Shown: positions 24,606-38,000 of the stretch, one piece after another
How the letters are laid out: every line of letters starts with the position of its first letter
Position numbering within the stretch: position 1 is the first letter of the stretch
NCBI GenBank assembly: GCA_005784505.1
Contig: VCAZ01000025.1
Coordinates: 5,480,001 to 5,544,000, forward strand
Direction of reading: 5' to 3'
Length of the DNA: 64,000 bases
Origin: Bagarius yarrelli
Taxonomy: Eukaryota > Chordata > Actinopteri > Siluriformes > Sisoridae
Translations under genes and position numbers: made by a program
Notes under the pieces: model-generated
What the model was told of the DNA's origin: nothing
The model's input: only the letters and a program-made list of their open reading frames with translations
Database searches by the model: none

Positions 24606-25550
24606 TATTAAATTCCTTATATTATAACCCTCTTTCTTTTTATTTAAATAATAAAATTGATGTTTTATTTACTGTAATTTGCTTCAAGAAAATTTATTAA
24701 AAAATATATACTGGAACTTGCTGCTTAAATAAAATGTTTTTCATCTCTTCTTAAAATAAAAAAAACCCAAATAATAATAATAACTGCTGCTCTTATTTAA
24801 CACTGCAGTCTAGTGGCTTATCCAGATTTACACCAATAGCTTTCTGTGTAGAATAAAAATACCAGTGATTCCTTATAGTTATCAATTTAATAAACTTTAA
24901 TTATCTAATAAAAAAAGAATTAAAAACAAACCCTATTCGACTGATATACTATGCAGTATAGTGTACATTTACTAGGGTGGATGTGAGAAGAAAAGACCCT
25001 TAAGATTCCTACCTTGTAGGTGTAAAGCAATTTTATTGCCACGCTTACAATTACCCAAGCACTTTCCGGCCCCTGGAGAAGGTCATCACACCGATATACT
25101 CCACTCACCTCTGGAAAGCTGAAATGTACATTGTGCACATGCAGATTTTTTTTTTCTCTTAGCCCTTTTTAGTCTTACCTCTTAACTGCTCACTACCTTT
25201 CCAAATAAACATTCGTTTCTTTCATCCCTTTCGTTAATAAATCAGACTCGACAGCTGACACAAAGAGCCAAAATTAACATGAAGGAAATGGAGTTATTTA
25301 GTCCACTAAGCTTTGTGCTATAATGACAGTAATGGCCAGGTTGCTTCCTGTTCCGAGACCTTCTGCTGCCTTTCTATCTGCCTTTCAAAGGTGAACGCTT
25401 TTAATGGTGTAATGGGAATGCAAATGTTCTTGCGCGGCACTGATGAGTTAGACATGCCTTGGCCACCTTTAAAAAAAAAGCTATTAGATGTGTACAGTAC
25501 GTGGATATTTCCTAACTAGCAGTCTGCCATTTCTGCCATTTTTCTATCCA
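24606..25550. other. AT-rich intergenic DNA
   Basis: Nothing recognised. Confidence 0.5.
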
Positions 25551-25552
25551 CC

Positions 25553-25660
25553 TGGGCAGATAAGGGTTAAGGGCCTTGCTCAGGGGACCAGAAGTGGCAG
25601 AGCCAGAACCCAGAATCTTTTCCTTAGCGGTCCAATACCTTAACCGAAATAATTACTTCT
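25553..25660 (-). repeat. SINE family 1 (partial)
   Basis: GGGTTAAGGGCCTTGCTCAG, then GGTCCAATACCTTAACCG. Core and head remain; the tail is lost. Confidence 0.75.
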
Positions 25661-26309
25661 TTCATCCTCACCTGCACAGTGACGTGATCTCCATCTATTT
25701 CATAATGAATGTTGACTCAAGACTGTGTTTCATTATTCATCTCCTGATGTATCCACCTGTCTGCACATTAATCTGTATTGACAATGACAGTATCTAAGTA
25801 AAGGACGGTACAAGTAAGATGTATATAAATGTAAACATTGTGAGTGCTATTTATACTCGGTGGAGCCGTGCTGGTGTTTGCAGACAGATCAGCAACGCTC
25901 TTGTTTGATGTTTGTGCACTTGCTAACATTTGCAATAACCTTTTAGTAAACAGGTCCATGTGGAGAAAAAATCTCTCAAAAACACACAAACACATGCAAA
26001 TCTACAGTTTGCAGACAAACCCGTAAGTGTGTTTTACCTAATCTCTCAGCACAAAGTTGAATGTTTCTATGTTGTAGGTTTAGGATTGCCGATTCACAAA
26101 CTGTTCTAACATGACAATGACCCTGTGCACAAAGCTCCTGAGCTCCATAAAGACATACTGCGTTTTGGTTGGAGTGGAAGAACTGGAGTGTCCAGCACAG
26201 AGCGCTGACTCTGAATCAACCCCTTTAAACTAAACACCTTTTGGGATGAACTGGAACACAGACTGCACCCCAAACTTTTTTCATCTCACTGATAATATTG
26301 TGGCTAGAT

Positions 26310-26487
26310 CAGGGGTCCTGGAGGGTCGGGGTGTCCTGCAGAGTTTAGCTCCAACCCTAATCAAACATCCCTAAACCAACTAATCAAGATTTTGCTAGGT
26401 ACACTTGAAACTTACTGATAGCTGAGGCAATTTGGAGCTAAACTCTGCAGGACACCGACCCTCCAGGATAAAGTTTGTACACCCGTG
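26310..26487. mobile_element. hAT-like mini-element, group C, copy 1 (nested)
   Basis: 178 bp with long inverted arms: CAGGGGTCCTGGAGGG at the left and the complement CCCTCCAGGA...ACACCCGTG at the right. Both arms contain GTGTCCTGCAGAGTTTAGCT. It is flanked by GGCTAGAT (26302-26309) and GGCTAGAC (26488-26495), an 8-bp duplication with 7 of 8 identical. The two flanks rejoin group B sequence. Confidence 0.88.
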
Positions 26488-26605
26488 GGCTAGACTAACA
26501 ATTTCTAAAGTCACATTCCACAGTCTAAAGTCTTTCCAGAAGTATGGCTGGTATGACCCCTCTCAAACTCACAGAGAGGCACTTCTTGTTCTTCCGCACA
26601 GGGGC

Positions 26606-26750
26606 AATGATGAGTTGCTGATTTGAAGAACTGAAACACCTGGGTTCAAATCCCACCACTGGCAATCCAACCTCTGTTGGGTCCTTGAGCAAGACCCCTT
26701 TCACTGTATCATAGCTGACCCTGTGCTCTGACCCCAATTCAGTGTAACTG
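26606..26750 (+). repeat. SINE family 2 (nested)
   Basis: Contains CCTGGGTTCAAATCCCACCA (B box), then GGGTCCTTGAGCAAGACCCC and TGTATCATAGCTGACCCTGT. Inserted into the group B element. Confidence 0.85.
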
Positions 26751-27073
26751 TGTATTTATATCTGTAAGTAGTATATGTTTTTGCCTCTCTTATTTTTAGT
26801 TTGGTGTCTGCTTCCTACACCAAACTAAATTCCTCATGTTGTAAAGTGCCCTTTACTGTACCTGGAACTAAAGCTTTTTTAAAATTCTAATTATAGAAGT
26901 AAGATCAAGACTAAATCGGGAACAGATTGTCCAGATGTAATGCTTTTGATCAAATGTTCTGTATATCTGTCGTGTCTTAGTGTAGTAAATCAGCTTCTCT
27001 TTAACCCCTTATGCAACCCACAATTATTATAAATCTGTTCTCTCTGTTCTCTCAGACATTCATATCCAAAATG

Positions 27074-27523
27074 AGCTGATTGTTTTCCCTTAAAATGGGT
27101 CATAAAATGTACTACATTATAAGCATGTTTATACCTGGGGGTAAACTGTGTGTTTAGCATTGGACTTTCGCATGGACTGGTGACCTGTCCAGGGTGTCCC
27201 TCTCCTGCCTTTCGCCCTTTTATAGACAGCTGGGATAGACTCCAGCAGATCCCTGTAACCCCGAATTAGGGAATAAGCGAGTATAGAGAATGAATAAATG
27301 AATGAATGAATGATTCGAGAGAATATTAAGAGTTCAAACTAACTGCATATAATAAAGTATAAATAGCTTATCCAGAAGTGTGTAGGACTTCACACAAAGA
27401 CAAAATTGATATCTATGTGCGTCAGTGTCTATATGCAAATCTGAAATAATTAATATCATCTTTATCGGTTTTTTTTAAATTCATTTGCACTTTACAATAA
27501 AACCAGTGTAGTCATTATATGCT
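27074..27523 (+). repeat. Duplicated segment, copy A (contains V-SINE tail)
   Basis: It aligns throughout with 29514-29905: GATTGTTTTCCCTTAAAATG, then ACATTATAAGCATGTTTATA, a V-SINE tail (CTGTCCAGGGTGTCCC, AGACTCCAGCAGATCCCTGT), and then CTTATCCAGAAGTGTGTAGG and CTATGTGCGTCAGTGTCTAT. A more distant relative of its left part lies at 27790-27960. Confidence 0.9.
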
Positions 27524-27789
27524 GTACTAAATAAATCTGTACTAGAGGACAAGTCATCTATTTTACATAAGAACTGAATTTGTGGCACTGACAAAGGTTC
27601 GAATCGATTGAAACATCGCTAATGCATACGTGTAGCAAGGTCATGCATATGCTAACTTACATACAAGCCAAAAAAAATTGAGATAATGTTCACATCTAAC
27701 AGAAGTATAAGGGAAAAGTTAAAATCTCAGATGTTCCTGTCAGGCTCTACCGCTTATAGTTTTTTATTTTAGTTTTTTTAGAAAAATAC

Positions 27790-27960
27790 ACTCTCAAACA
27801 TTCATATCCAAAACAAACCCTGTGTCTAATTAACCACATTGTTGTATCTTTTAATGGATTCTTTTCCAGTTTCAGTCGGATTAAAATCAGATCAGGATGG
27901 TTTGTTTTCCCTCAGACTGTCTGCAATGTACTCGCATTATAGGTTTGAATATTATAGACA
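27790..27960 (+). repeat. Diverged relative of the duplicated segment's left part
   Basis: ACATTCATATCCAAAACAAA and GGTTTGTTTTCCCTCAGACT, then TGTACTCGCATTATA, in the order seen at 27055-27125. It lacks the SINE tail. Confidence 0.55.
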
Positions 27961-28674
27961 TCGGTTAGGTCCATTAAATCACCATTAACTCATCAACACT
28001 CTGAACCCCATTAAAACAACATCAAATACATCCAAAACTAGCCACAAGTCACTTTTTGGACCTTGAAGCACAGTGATATGGAGGGAAAGTAATTATGAAA
28101 TGTGTTACATAATCATAATAAAGCGACAAAATGACCAACGATTGTTTACTCTCATTTAGAGCTTCATAAGAACATGAGAAATAGTCAGCAGTGGTGACCG
28201 TAGAGTGAATGTGATCTTTACACACTGCTTTTCCTTTATATTGTGATATGATAAAGTTGCAGGAAAAAAAAAAAACTAATTTGGAACCCTATTCCAAATG
28301 CACCACCAATGAAGCTTATTATAATATATATGACAGATAGGAATGGGAAACACCTCCTAGTGACTTCACAGTGCGCTGAATGGTGACCTGCAGCGATAAA
28401 ATCACTGTAATTGTGTGTTTAGCTTTAGCTGTAATTGAATTTTTTATTGCAGTATGTGAGGTGCACACAGAAAAGCTTAGATATTCAAGCAGAGTTGCCA
28501 AGTTTCAGCAAACTTTCCAGAACAACCACTAAATCAACACAATTCAATATAACGGCAGGGGTGCCGCTGTGGGGTAGGGGGGTGGTTATGGCGGGGTTGT
28601 ACAGTACTGAGGGACCAAACATTTTGGAGGCCCCAGAGATTTGTTTTATTAGTAATAACAGTCCGAAATGTAAA

Positions 28675-28862
28675 GTGGTAGTGCAGTGGTTATGCTGTTG
28701 GATTGCTAATTGGAAGTTTGGGGTTTGATTCCCAGCACCAGCAAGTTGCTCCTGCTGGGCCCCTGAGCAAGGCTCTTAACCCCTAATTGCTTAGTTGTAT
28801 AAAAATGGATAAATGTAAGTTGCTCTGAATAAGAACATCTGCCAAATGCAGTAAATGTAAAG
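28675..28862 (+). repeat. tRNA-derived SINE, family 1
   Basis: Full order: GTAGTGCAGTGGTTATG, GGGTTTGATTCCCAGCACCA (B box), CCCCTGAGCAAGGCTCTTAA, and a tail with CATCTGCCAAATGCAGTAAA. Confidence 0.9.
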
Positions 28863-29513
28863 AAAAATTTATCCTGGCATCAGTGACTATCTTTCTTGCT
28901 GATTCTCTTCTTCTCCTCCTCCAAAAATGTTCATAGACCAAGCCTGAGGCAGCATGATTCCTGTCTTAATGAATAGTTTTGCACCTGTCGCAATTTTTTT
29001 AAACTTCTTCGATTAAAAATGTAATAAGTATTTTAGTGTAATTTGAAAATGTCTGGAATTGTGCATAAAGACTTAGCGGTAACAAATATTAACATTTGTT
29101 AAATGCCTCTTATACATAAAGCGCATGGTTTGATGCATGGTTGCACCGTCATTTGCCTCCACAGGCAAGTTGCATAAAGCAATAAAAAGCCTGATTAGGT
29201 AACAACATTAAGCAAATCAGAGACCATGACAGAGTAATCTGATATGTTCCACCACACCTTTCAATCACAGCTGCAACACTTGTGCGGAACTCAATTATTT
29301 AAAACATTCATACATTATTTATGATCTAATTCGTTGCTCGAGATTTGTCTTCAAGTGCATATTAGCCGGTTTTGAAGAAGACGCGCACAATGAGAACACG
29401 GTATGGAATATTATAACTCTTGTCTGAGATACGACACGAGGGACGTCGGATGGCCATCAAAATAACTAGTAATCATCATGGACATTAAATTCATGGCACT
29501 GGTTATTCACGAA
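28863..29513. other. Intergenic DNA, nothing recognised
   Basis: No gene or repeat family identified. Confidence 0.5.
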
Positions 29514-29905
29514 GCTGATTGTTTTCCCTTAAAATGGGTCATAAAATTTACCACATTATAAGCATGTTTATAGCTGGGTGTAAACTGCATGTTTAGCATT
29601 GGACTTTTGCATGGACCTGTCCAGGGTGTCCCCTTTGCGCCCTTTTAGAGACAGCTGGGATAGACTCCAACAGATCCCTGTGACCCCGAATTAGGGAATA
29701 AGGGTATAAAGGATGAATAATAATAATAATAATAATAAAGTATAAATAGCTTATCCAGAAGTGTGTAGGACTTCACACAAAGACAAAACTGATATCTATG
29801 TGCGTCAGTGTCTATATGCAAATCTGAAATAATTAATAACATCTTTATCGTTTTTTTTATTCATTTGTACTTTACAATAAAAATAGTGTAAACATTAAAT
29901 GCTTG
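29514..29905 (+). repeat. Duplicated segment, copy B (contains V-SINE tail)
   Basis: Partner of 27074-27523. The V-SINE tail sits at the same internal position, so duplication followed that insertion. After the tail, copy A has (GAAT)n and copy B has (AAT)n. Confidence 0.9.
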
Positions 29906-30229
29906 TTATTTATTGTGTAATTCTCAGGACAAAAGAATACCATTTTATGTCTTTTATACATCATGTGATCTTTAGCGTAATTGTGTAACTATACTTCACA
30001 GTCCTGTATCGAACTGTGCCTGAGGGAACACCAGCTCTTAAATCCACAATACACTCCATAACAGATGATCCTTACAGTATATTAGGTGTTTTTTTAGCAA
30101 CCAAGTGATGACCGGCCTTTGGCTTCTTTACGGCTAAAGAACATTAAGCAAAATAAAAAAATCAAATAACAGCTTTAGCTTCTTTTTCATTAATAATATT
30201 GTTATAATTAGTAGAAAGGAAAGGAAATG

Positions 30230-31090
30230 AAGGATAAACAATGAAGGAAAGTAAAGAATTAAAAAAAAAGTTTGAAAGGAACAAGGAAGGAGGAAAGGAA
30301 AAGGAAGGGATAGAAACAAGGAAGTATAGAAAAAAAACAAAGAGGAAAAAAATGAATAAGGATGGAAAAACACAAGGATGGGAAGGAACAAGAACGGAAA
30401 GTAACAAAAAAGGAGAGAAAAGAACAAGAAAGGAGAGAGAAAAAACAAGGAAGGAGAGAAAGGAACAAGGAAGGAGAAAAACATGAAGGGAGAGAAAGAA
30501 ACAAGGAAGGAGAAAAACATGGAGGGAGAGAAAGAAACAAGGAAGGAGAAAAACATGGAGGGAGAGAAAGAAACAAGGAAGGAGAAAAAGGAACAAGAAA
30601 GGAGAGAAACAAAGAAGGAGTGGAAGAAACAAAGAAAGGAGAGAAACAAGGAAGGAGAAAAAGGAACTAGAACGAAGATAAACAATGAAAAAGGATAAGA
30701 AACTAGGAAAAAGTTTGAAAGGAACAAAAAAGGAGGAAAAGAACAAAAAGGGATAGAAACAAGGAAGGAGAAAAAAGAACAAGTAAGAAGAAAAAGGATG
30801 GAAAAACACAAGAAAGGGAAGAAAGGGAAAAAAGAGAGAAAGGGACAAGAAAGAAACAACAAGCAGGAAAGGAACAAGGAAGGAACGTGTCAAGGAAGTA
30901 GAGAAAGAAATTAGAAAGGAGTTAAAGGAGCATAGAAAAAAACAAGGAACAAGGAACAAGGAACAAGGAAGGAGAAACAGAGAAGAAGGAAAGTATAAAG
31001 GATAGAAGAAGGAAGGAATGAAAAAAGAAACGAAAGAAAGAAGACGAATAGAACAAGGAACAAGAAACGAAGGAAAGAAGACAGAAAAAG
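30230..31090 (+). repeat. Long polypurine tract with a 36-bp minisatellite
   Basis: About 860 bp, nearly free of pyrimidines apart from C in AACAAGGA words. From 30481 a 36-bp unit (ACATGRAGGGAGAGAAAGAA then ACAAGGAAGGAGAAAA) repeats about three times, with ACAT at 30481, 30517 and 30553. Frames of up to 265 residues on the opposite strand are low-complexity Phe/Ser/Leu products. Confidence 0.95.
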
Positions 31091-31159
31091 GTTCCAGCCG
31101 ATGTTCTCCGTACTATAAGAGCTTCAGCTTCTGGAGCACGAGCTTTTACAGTATAAACA

Positions 31160-31400
31160 TGTTTAACTCTCTAAACAAAATTTTGTAGACGGCTGATCTT
31201 CAAACCCATTTGTAAGCTCTAAAAAGACAAGGATGCAAGTTTGGAGTGGAAGAACCTCGACCTCACTGAATAAACAGGGATAAACAGAAACACCACCGAA
31301 CCTCCCAACCTCACTGATACTGTTGTAGCCGAATAAATTACAATTATATTATAACAGCACATCCTAAATAAACGTGGAGGTGATGTTATACATGCACATA
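31160..31400 (+). mobile_element. Group B DNA element, degraded copy 3
   Basis: TTTTGTAGACGGC, GGAGTGGAAGAACCTCGA, CCAACCTCACTGATACTGTTG and TACAGATGTGATGGTCAGA follow the group B order. Strongly mutated. Confidence 0.5.
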
Positions 31401-32570
31401 CAGATGTGATGGTCAGACCCTTCAAACCTTCGGCTAGATATAAATTTACTGTAGGTATAAAACAGAACCGAACGATATTCACCGGCATCATCGATGATGT
31501 AATCAGCAAGTTCATTACGCCAATTTCTAAAAGCGTGTTAATGTATTAGTCACAAATGCTAAAAAGATCTGTAAGATCTGCTAAGAACATCTGAAAAATC
31601 ACTGCTGTCTCTGGTCTGACTTTCCCCAAGCACTGCTATCAAAAAATAAAACTATATCCCTATTAGACCAGAATAGTGTTAACAAAACCATTTTCCAGGA
31701 GTTATGTAGTGCCAGGAGCATTTACTTCACCGAGGAATATTACACTTATTATTTATTGCTTCACCGGAGATGAAGAGTAAAAATAATCAGTAGCAAATCC
31801 TGGCTTTGAGGTGCTTACATAGAACTTTCAAGAAGTGTTAAAAAAGCATCACCCGCTTTCATGCTACAAGCTATAGCATCATTTTTAAATAAAAATAAAA
31901 ATTTCTTCCGGAATGATGCAAGTAAATTTTTTAAAAAGCCCCGACTGAGTTGTGGAAAAGAATATCGACGCTATTACAATGATTGATTGCATTTGCATAA
32001 TTTTCATAAACTTTGCAGTATCTAAATCTGCATTAATCATGTAGCAGGATGACAGATATAATATGATAATATGATGATAGCGGTACAATAATCATCTCTG
32101 TATTAAATCATATTGAATGAAAAAAACGAGACGCTGATGTCATTTATTAATTTTTTTTTTTTTTTTTACTAGCCCGGCTTTTTATTACCATGGCACTTTG
32201 TTCAGGGTAAATGTTTCCAAATATGGTAATTACTTCCTTTTTGTTGATTGGACTGTCCTTCATTATCTAGTAAATCAGACAACCTGCGCTGTCCACAGAG
32301 ACTCGTCAGTCTGGACGGAAACAGGTTCAGCTTTGAGTATGACCTTTCTGGGCTGCCGAATTTTTATAATGCTGTAACCGCAGACACACCTTTGTTTCAT
32401 GTATAATAAAAACAATCTAAATTATATCATCAGTTAAATAGTCAAGGTCAAATCAAAGACAAACCCATATGAAAACCTTCTCTTGTTCAGGGACCCAAAT
32501 ACATATTAATTCATGCAAAATTTTAATTAGCCAATCATGTGGCAGCAGTGTGATGTATTACATCTAGATT
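31401..32570. other. AT-rich intergenic DNA
   Basis: A T-run lies at 32149-32167. No gene or repeat family seen. Confidence 0.5.
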
Positions 32571-32577
32571 TATAGTA

Positions 32578-32750
32578 CAGCATTTACAGCATTTGGCAGA
32601 CGACCTTATCCAGACCAACTTACATTTATGTCATTTATACAATTGAGCAATTGTGGGTTTAGAGCCTTGCTCAGGGACCCAGCAGTGGGAACTGAACCCA
32701 CAACCTTCGGGTTGGTAGTCCAACACCTTAACAATAAGCCACCACTACCT
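32578..32750 (-). repeat. tRNA-derived SINE, family 1
   Basis: GCATTTGGCAGACGACCTTA, ACAATTGAGCAATTGTGGGT and TCCAACACCTTAACAATAAG in family order. Confidence 0.9.
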
Positions 32751-33137
32751 TAAGAAATGGATGTTGTCTCAAAGCAGTTTTATAGACATTTTCAGAAAAA
32801 TAGTTATAGGGTTAAAATTTTAATAATTTTAAAATGATAATAATTTTGGGGGGAACCAAAGGAAATTTTTCCTTATTTGGCGGACACTGGTGTGTGAATA
32901 TAAACAATGCCTGGGCAGTAAATTTTCAGGTATAATTGTAACCAAAAGCTACCTATAAATTAGTGTAATTTGGCAGTTGAGTAATGATTAAACTCTAATT
33001 TCCTTTTCAGCCAAAGCCATCAAATGTCCACGATACTGCAAAGCCAAGCAAGCACAAAGTCCCTACCATGTTCTCCAAGTGGTACGGTCCACTGCAGACC
33101 CATGTATCTCCAGGCAGTCCACATTGAAACATCCTCA

Positions 33138-33330
33138 GCATTTACAGCATTTGGCAGATGCCCTTATCCATTGCAACTTACACTTATCTCATTTATACAA
33201 CTGAGCAATTGGGGGTTAAAGGCTTTGCACAGGGGCCCAGCAGTGGTGGCTTGGTAAAGCTGGGAATCGAACCCACAATCTTCTTGTTGGCAGTCCAACA
33301 CCTTACCCAGGAGCCACCACTTCCAGCAGA
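33138..33330 (-). repeat. tRNA-derived SINE, family 1
   Basis: GCATTTGGCAGATGCCCTTA, CAACTGAGCAATTGGGGGTT, GGGAATCGAACCCACAATCT (B-box complement) and GTCCAACACCTTACCCAGGA. Confidence 0.92.
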
Positions 33331-33492
33331 AGTGAGCACCTGTAAGTAATGGGAAACTATCCAAAAGTTATAAAATAATGATAATAAGTTTCCTTGGTTA
33401 ACCTGTTTGTTAAACACAGACCTGATGCATGTTTTCGTTCTGAAGTCCAACTTTTATGTGAATCTGTGTTTTTTTTTTTTTTTTTCCGACTT

Positions 33493-34919
<1,427 letters not shown>

Positions 34920-35190
34920 CCTGTTCTATATATATATATCCTTATAACCTTATAAATACCATATATACACACTACTGCACCTTCTGTACATTATTTACCC
35001 TCACCTCTGTAATTATCAACCTCATACCCTATTTATTACACTGCTATTTATTGTAAATAAGCCACTTATTGTAAATAAGCCACTTATGCACTTCTGGTTA
35101 GATGCTAACTGCATTTCATTGGCTCTGTACATGTACCTGCCACAATGATAATAAAGTTGAATCTAATCTAATCTAATCTAATCAAATCAA
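34920..35190 (+). repeat. LINE-like 3' tail ending in (TCTAA)n
   Basis: Contains TTCTGTACATTATTTACCCT, a 19-bp unit (ATTGTAAATAAGCCACTT) in tandem at about 35050-35088, and ATGCTAACTGCATTTCATTG. It ends ACAATGATAATAAAGTTGAA followed by four TCTAA units. A terminal short tandem repeat is typical of non-LTR retroelement 3' ends in fish; the family is uncertain. Confidence 0.55.
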
Positions 35191-35389
35191 TAGCCTTCTT
35201 CTTTGTGACATCACAAAAACAGTCATCTAAGAACGGCTGGATTTGACAAAGGGAAAGTGATTTAACGAGATGAAAAAATAAAACACTGTGTGGATCTTTA
35301 TCATTATAGGGTGGTTGTTTACACACACTGCTAACACACATTTTAGTTCAAACAACTTGTAAAAGTGCAATCGCATCCGATGACCCCTT

Positions 35390-35470
35390 TAATACAACTA
35401 AGCAGCAGGCGCAGCAGAGGCAGTTTGGTGGTCCTGGGATTTGACTAGACTGAGCTACCATTTTCACTAC
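35390..35470 (-). repeat. SINE family 1, very degraded
   Basis: GCAGTTTGGTGGTCCTGGGA, then TTTGACTAGACTGAGCTACCA in family order. Confidence 0.45.
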
Positions 35471-36719
35471 AGTCTTTAATTTGTATGTTGGGTTTAATAA
35501 ACAGACAATAATTCATTAACTATCATGCCAGAAACAGTAATAATTTGTTATTAGGTTGTTTCTATAATAAAGACTCTGTCCTCTTTGTCTCAGTCTGTCC
35601 CCTCACCCTTCTTCATCCTCTCAGCCTACTGCTTTTTTCTTTTTTTAATTTCATTGCCCGTCTTATTATTTCAGGCATCCTTCTGTCGCTCTCTGTGTAA
35701 AATGAAAATAAGAGAGATGCTGGGCTTCCGGTTTCTATCGACTTTTTGTGTGGAACCCAGCAATTCCACATCAGGGAAAAAAGAAAAAGAAAGGCAATAG
35801 AAAGACTATAGAAGAACATCTAAAAAAATTGAATTTTGGTTTAATTTTTTTTATTTTTTAACCTAAAAAAAGACTAAGCAATAAATTTACAGTTACTTAA
35901 AATAGTTAGATAAACGAGAGAAACTATTTCCTTTAGTCGTTATTTTTTTTATTGAATATTTTAGAGGAATTGCAACCGATCGGTCGAATGTGAAAATGTC
36001 ACCACAAATAAATTTTAGAGTAAATTTGCAACGTGAATATTTTTGACACCATTGGCTTCTGGTACCAACATAATTTTTAACAATTTATTAATGCATATTG
36101 ATCTCACACCTCGACATGTTTCTTTGTGTCTCTATGTCTCAGTCTTTCTTTTTCTTATCAACCCTATTCTTTGTCTTGTCCCCCCCTGAGTATCTTTCTC
36201 TCTTTCTTTATCAGTCTACATGTAGCCCATGTACAACCCTTGGCAAAAAGTGTGGAAGCACCATGGAATAAACCAAATGCTTATTATTTTAATTTAATAC
36301 AGTTTTCTTTCTTTTTTATTTTAAAGTGTTTTGTAAAACCTAAAGATTAGAATATTCAATAAAAAAATAGTTCTGTGGCATGTGTGCGATTAGTTTTGTT
36401 TCTACAATTGAATAGACATTTTCTAAGTGTGGTGATTCCATACTTTTTGGCAGGATTTGTATTTAACCAACAGACGCTCCTCAATTAACAAATGGATAAA
36501 AATATTGTTACCCTCAATCATTTTTAAATGATGCAAAAAAGTTATACATGCCCCGCTGAGGTGACGGACGGCCAGGGGAGAAATAGACGGGTCTGAGTTG
36601 ACAGAAATGCTTAAATAGACTTCAGACAGACGCTTAAGCAGAAAAGCATCCCTGAAAGCACAAGTGCATTGAGATCCAGTCCTGTCAACCAACAAATCCA
36701 TATAAAACAGTATAAGACA
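35471..36719. other. AT-rich intergenic DNA
   Basis: Nothing recognised. A TCTC-rich stretch lies at 36118-36215. Confidence 0.5.
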
Positions 36720-36727
36720 ATATAAAA

Positions 36728-36917
36728 CATTGGTGGACAATCTCAGTCCTGAAGGGACTACAGAGTTTAGCTCCAACTTGCCTCAACACACTTACTTTGT
36801 AAGTTTCAGGTATACCTAGGAAGATCTTGATTAGTTGGTTCAGGTGTGTTTGATTAGGGTTGGAGCTAAACTCTACAGGACACCCCGGCCCTCCAGGACC
36901 GAGATTGCCCAGCCGTG
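36728..36917. mobile_element. hAT-like mini-element, group C, copy 2
   Basis: 190 bp flanked by a perfect 8-bp duplication ATATAAAA (36720-36727 and 36918-36925). The inverted arms contain CAATCTCAGTCCTG and CAGGACCGAGATTG, then AGAGTTTAGCTCCAAC and its complement. Same family as 26310-26487. Confidence 0.9.
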
Positions 36918-36925
36918 ATATAAAA

Positions 36926-37799
36926 CGAATCTAAAACAAGCAAGACAAATGGAAAACCACCTGAATATCAAATAAAACCCAAAAGCCAGACACGGAGACT
37001 ACATGTTCCTTGATTTTGATGTTTGATGTGAAAACGAATCGAAGCTTTTCCCCTGCAGCCTTATGAATCACTGGATAATTACACGAATGTCCAGGGCTAA
37101 TCTTCGTGCACTATAGAGAAAAGCTTGCAGCCATTCAATATTTTACATTAAACCTTATCATGGACCTACAGCAGGTCATTTCTGCTACATTCTCTGTCAT
37201 TCCGGTTCCTTCCACATGGCAATATTCTGAATTTTCTCCATCATGAGTCCATTTTAATTTTTTTTTCAATCATTTTTTTTATATTTATTGGTCACGGTAT
37301 ATGAATAAGAAAGCTAGAATGTTTTCCAAAAAAGCTGCTTAACTGGAACTCTGGTCCACTAATATTTTGATTAAATTATTGTTGCTTTTTTTTATATTTT
37401 ATATACATCATTTCCAAAGTGGTTTTGTTCCTGTAGTCGGTAAGACATTTCTCTCCATGAGAACAGACTAATAGTGGTTAAATCAGGATCACTAAACTGG
37501 ACACATGACTCTTTTCTCTGTCTCACCCTCACCCTGCTCTCTGAACTCCCCATCCGACAATTCATTTTGCTCTCTTTCTCATTCCCTCCTGGTTCGTTGG
37601 CTTTCTCTCCACCTGAATCGTTCAGCTCTGATTGACTTTTTTTACATAAAAAAAGAACATCATCGCTTCTTTATTTCACTTTGGAGAAAACAAATTTATG
37701 GGAAAAACTTAGGATTTTGGGAAAAACTTCAGACTAAGAGCATCATTAGAACACGTATTTATCCAAAGACCTCTATAAATGTATAACAGCTATCATAGA
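36926..37799. other. Intergenic DNA, nothing recognised
   Basis: No gene or repeat family seen. Confidence 0.5.
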
Positions 37800-38000
37800 A
37801 AGTAGTGGAAGTGGTAGCTCAATGGTTAAGGCGTTGGACTGCTGAATAAAAATAGCATGGGTTCAATTTTTAGCACCACCAAACTACCACCGCTGGGCCC
37901 CTGGGCAAAACCCCTAACCCCTAAATGCTGAATTGTATAAAAAATGAGATAAAATGTAAGTCCCTCTGAATAAGAGCGTAAGAGCGTAAAATGTACATAA
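37800..38000 (+). repeat. tRNA-derived SINE, family 1
   Basis: GTGGTAGCTCAATGGTTAAG (A box), GGGTTCAATTTTTAGCACCA, GGGCCCCTGGGCAAAACCCC. The tail ends in a short duplication, TAAGAGCG twice. Confidence 0.85.

Larger units (their letters stand above)
26097..26965 (+). mobile_element. Group B DNA element, copy 2, split by two insertions
   Basis: Three pieces follow the order of copy 1: 26097-26301 (CATGACAATGACCCTGTGCA, CATAAAGACATACTG), 26496-26600 (TTCCAGAAGTATGG) and 26885-26965 (AGACTAAATCGGGAACAGAT). The gaps are filled by a hAT-like mini-element and a family 2 SINE. Confidence 0.75.

Noticed and set aside
30134..30959. Minus-strand frames of 247 and 265 residues
   Set aside because: They lie wholly in a polypurine tract. 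The products are Phe/Ser/Leu strings, several frames are open at once, and no domain is visible.
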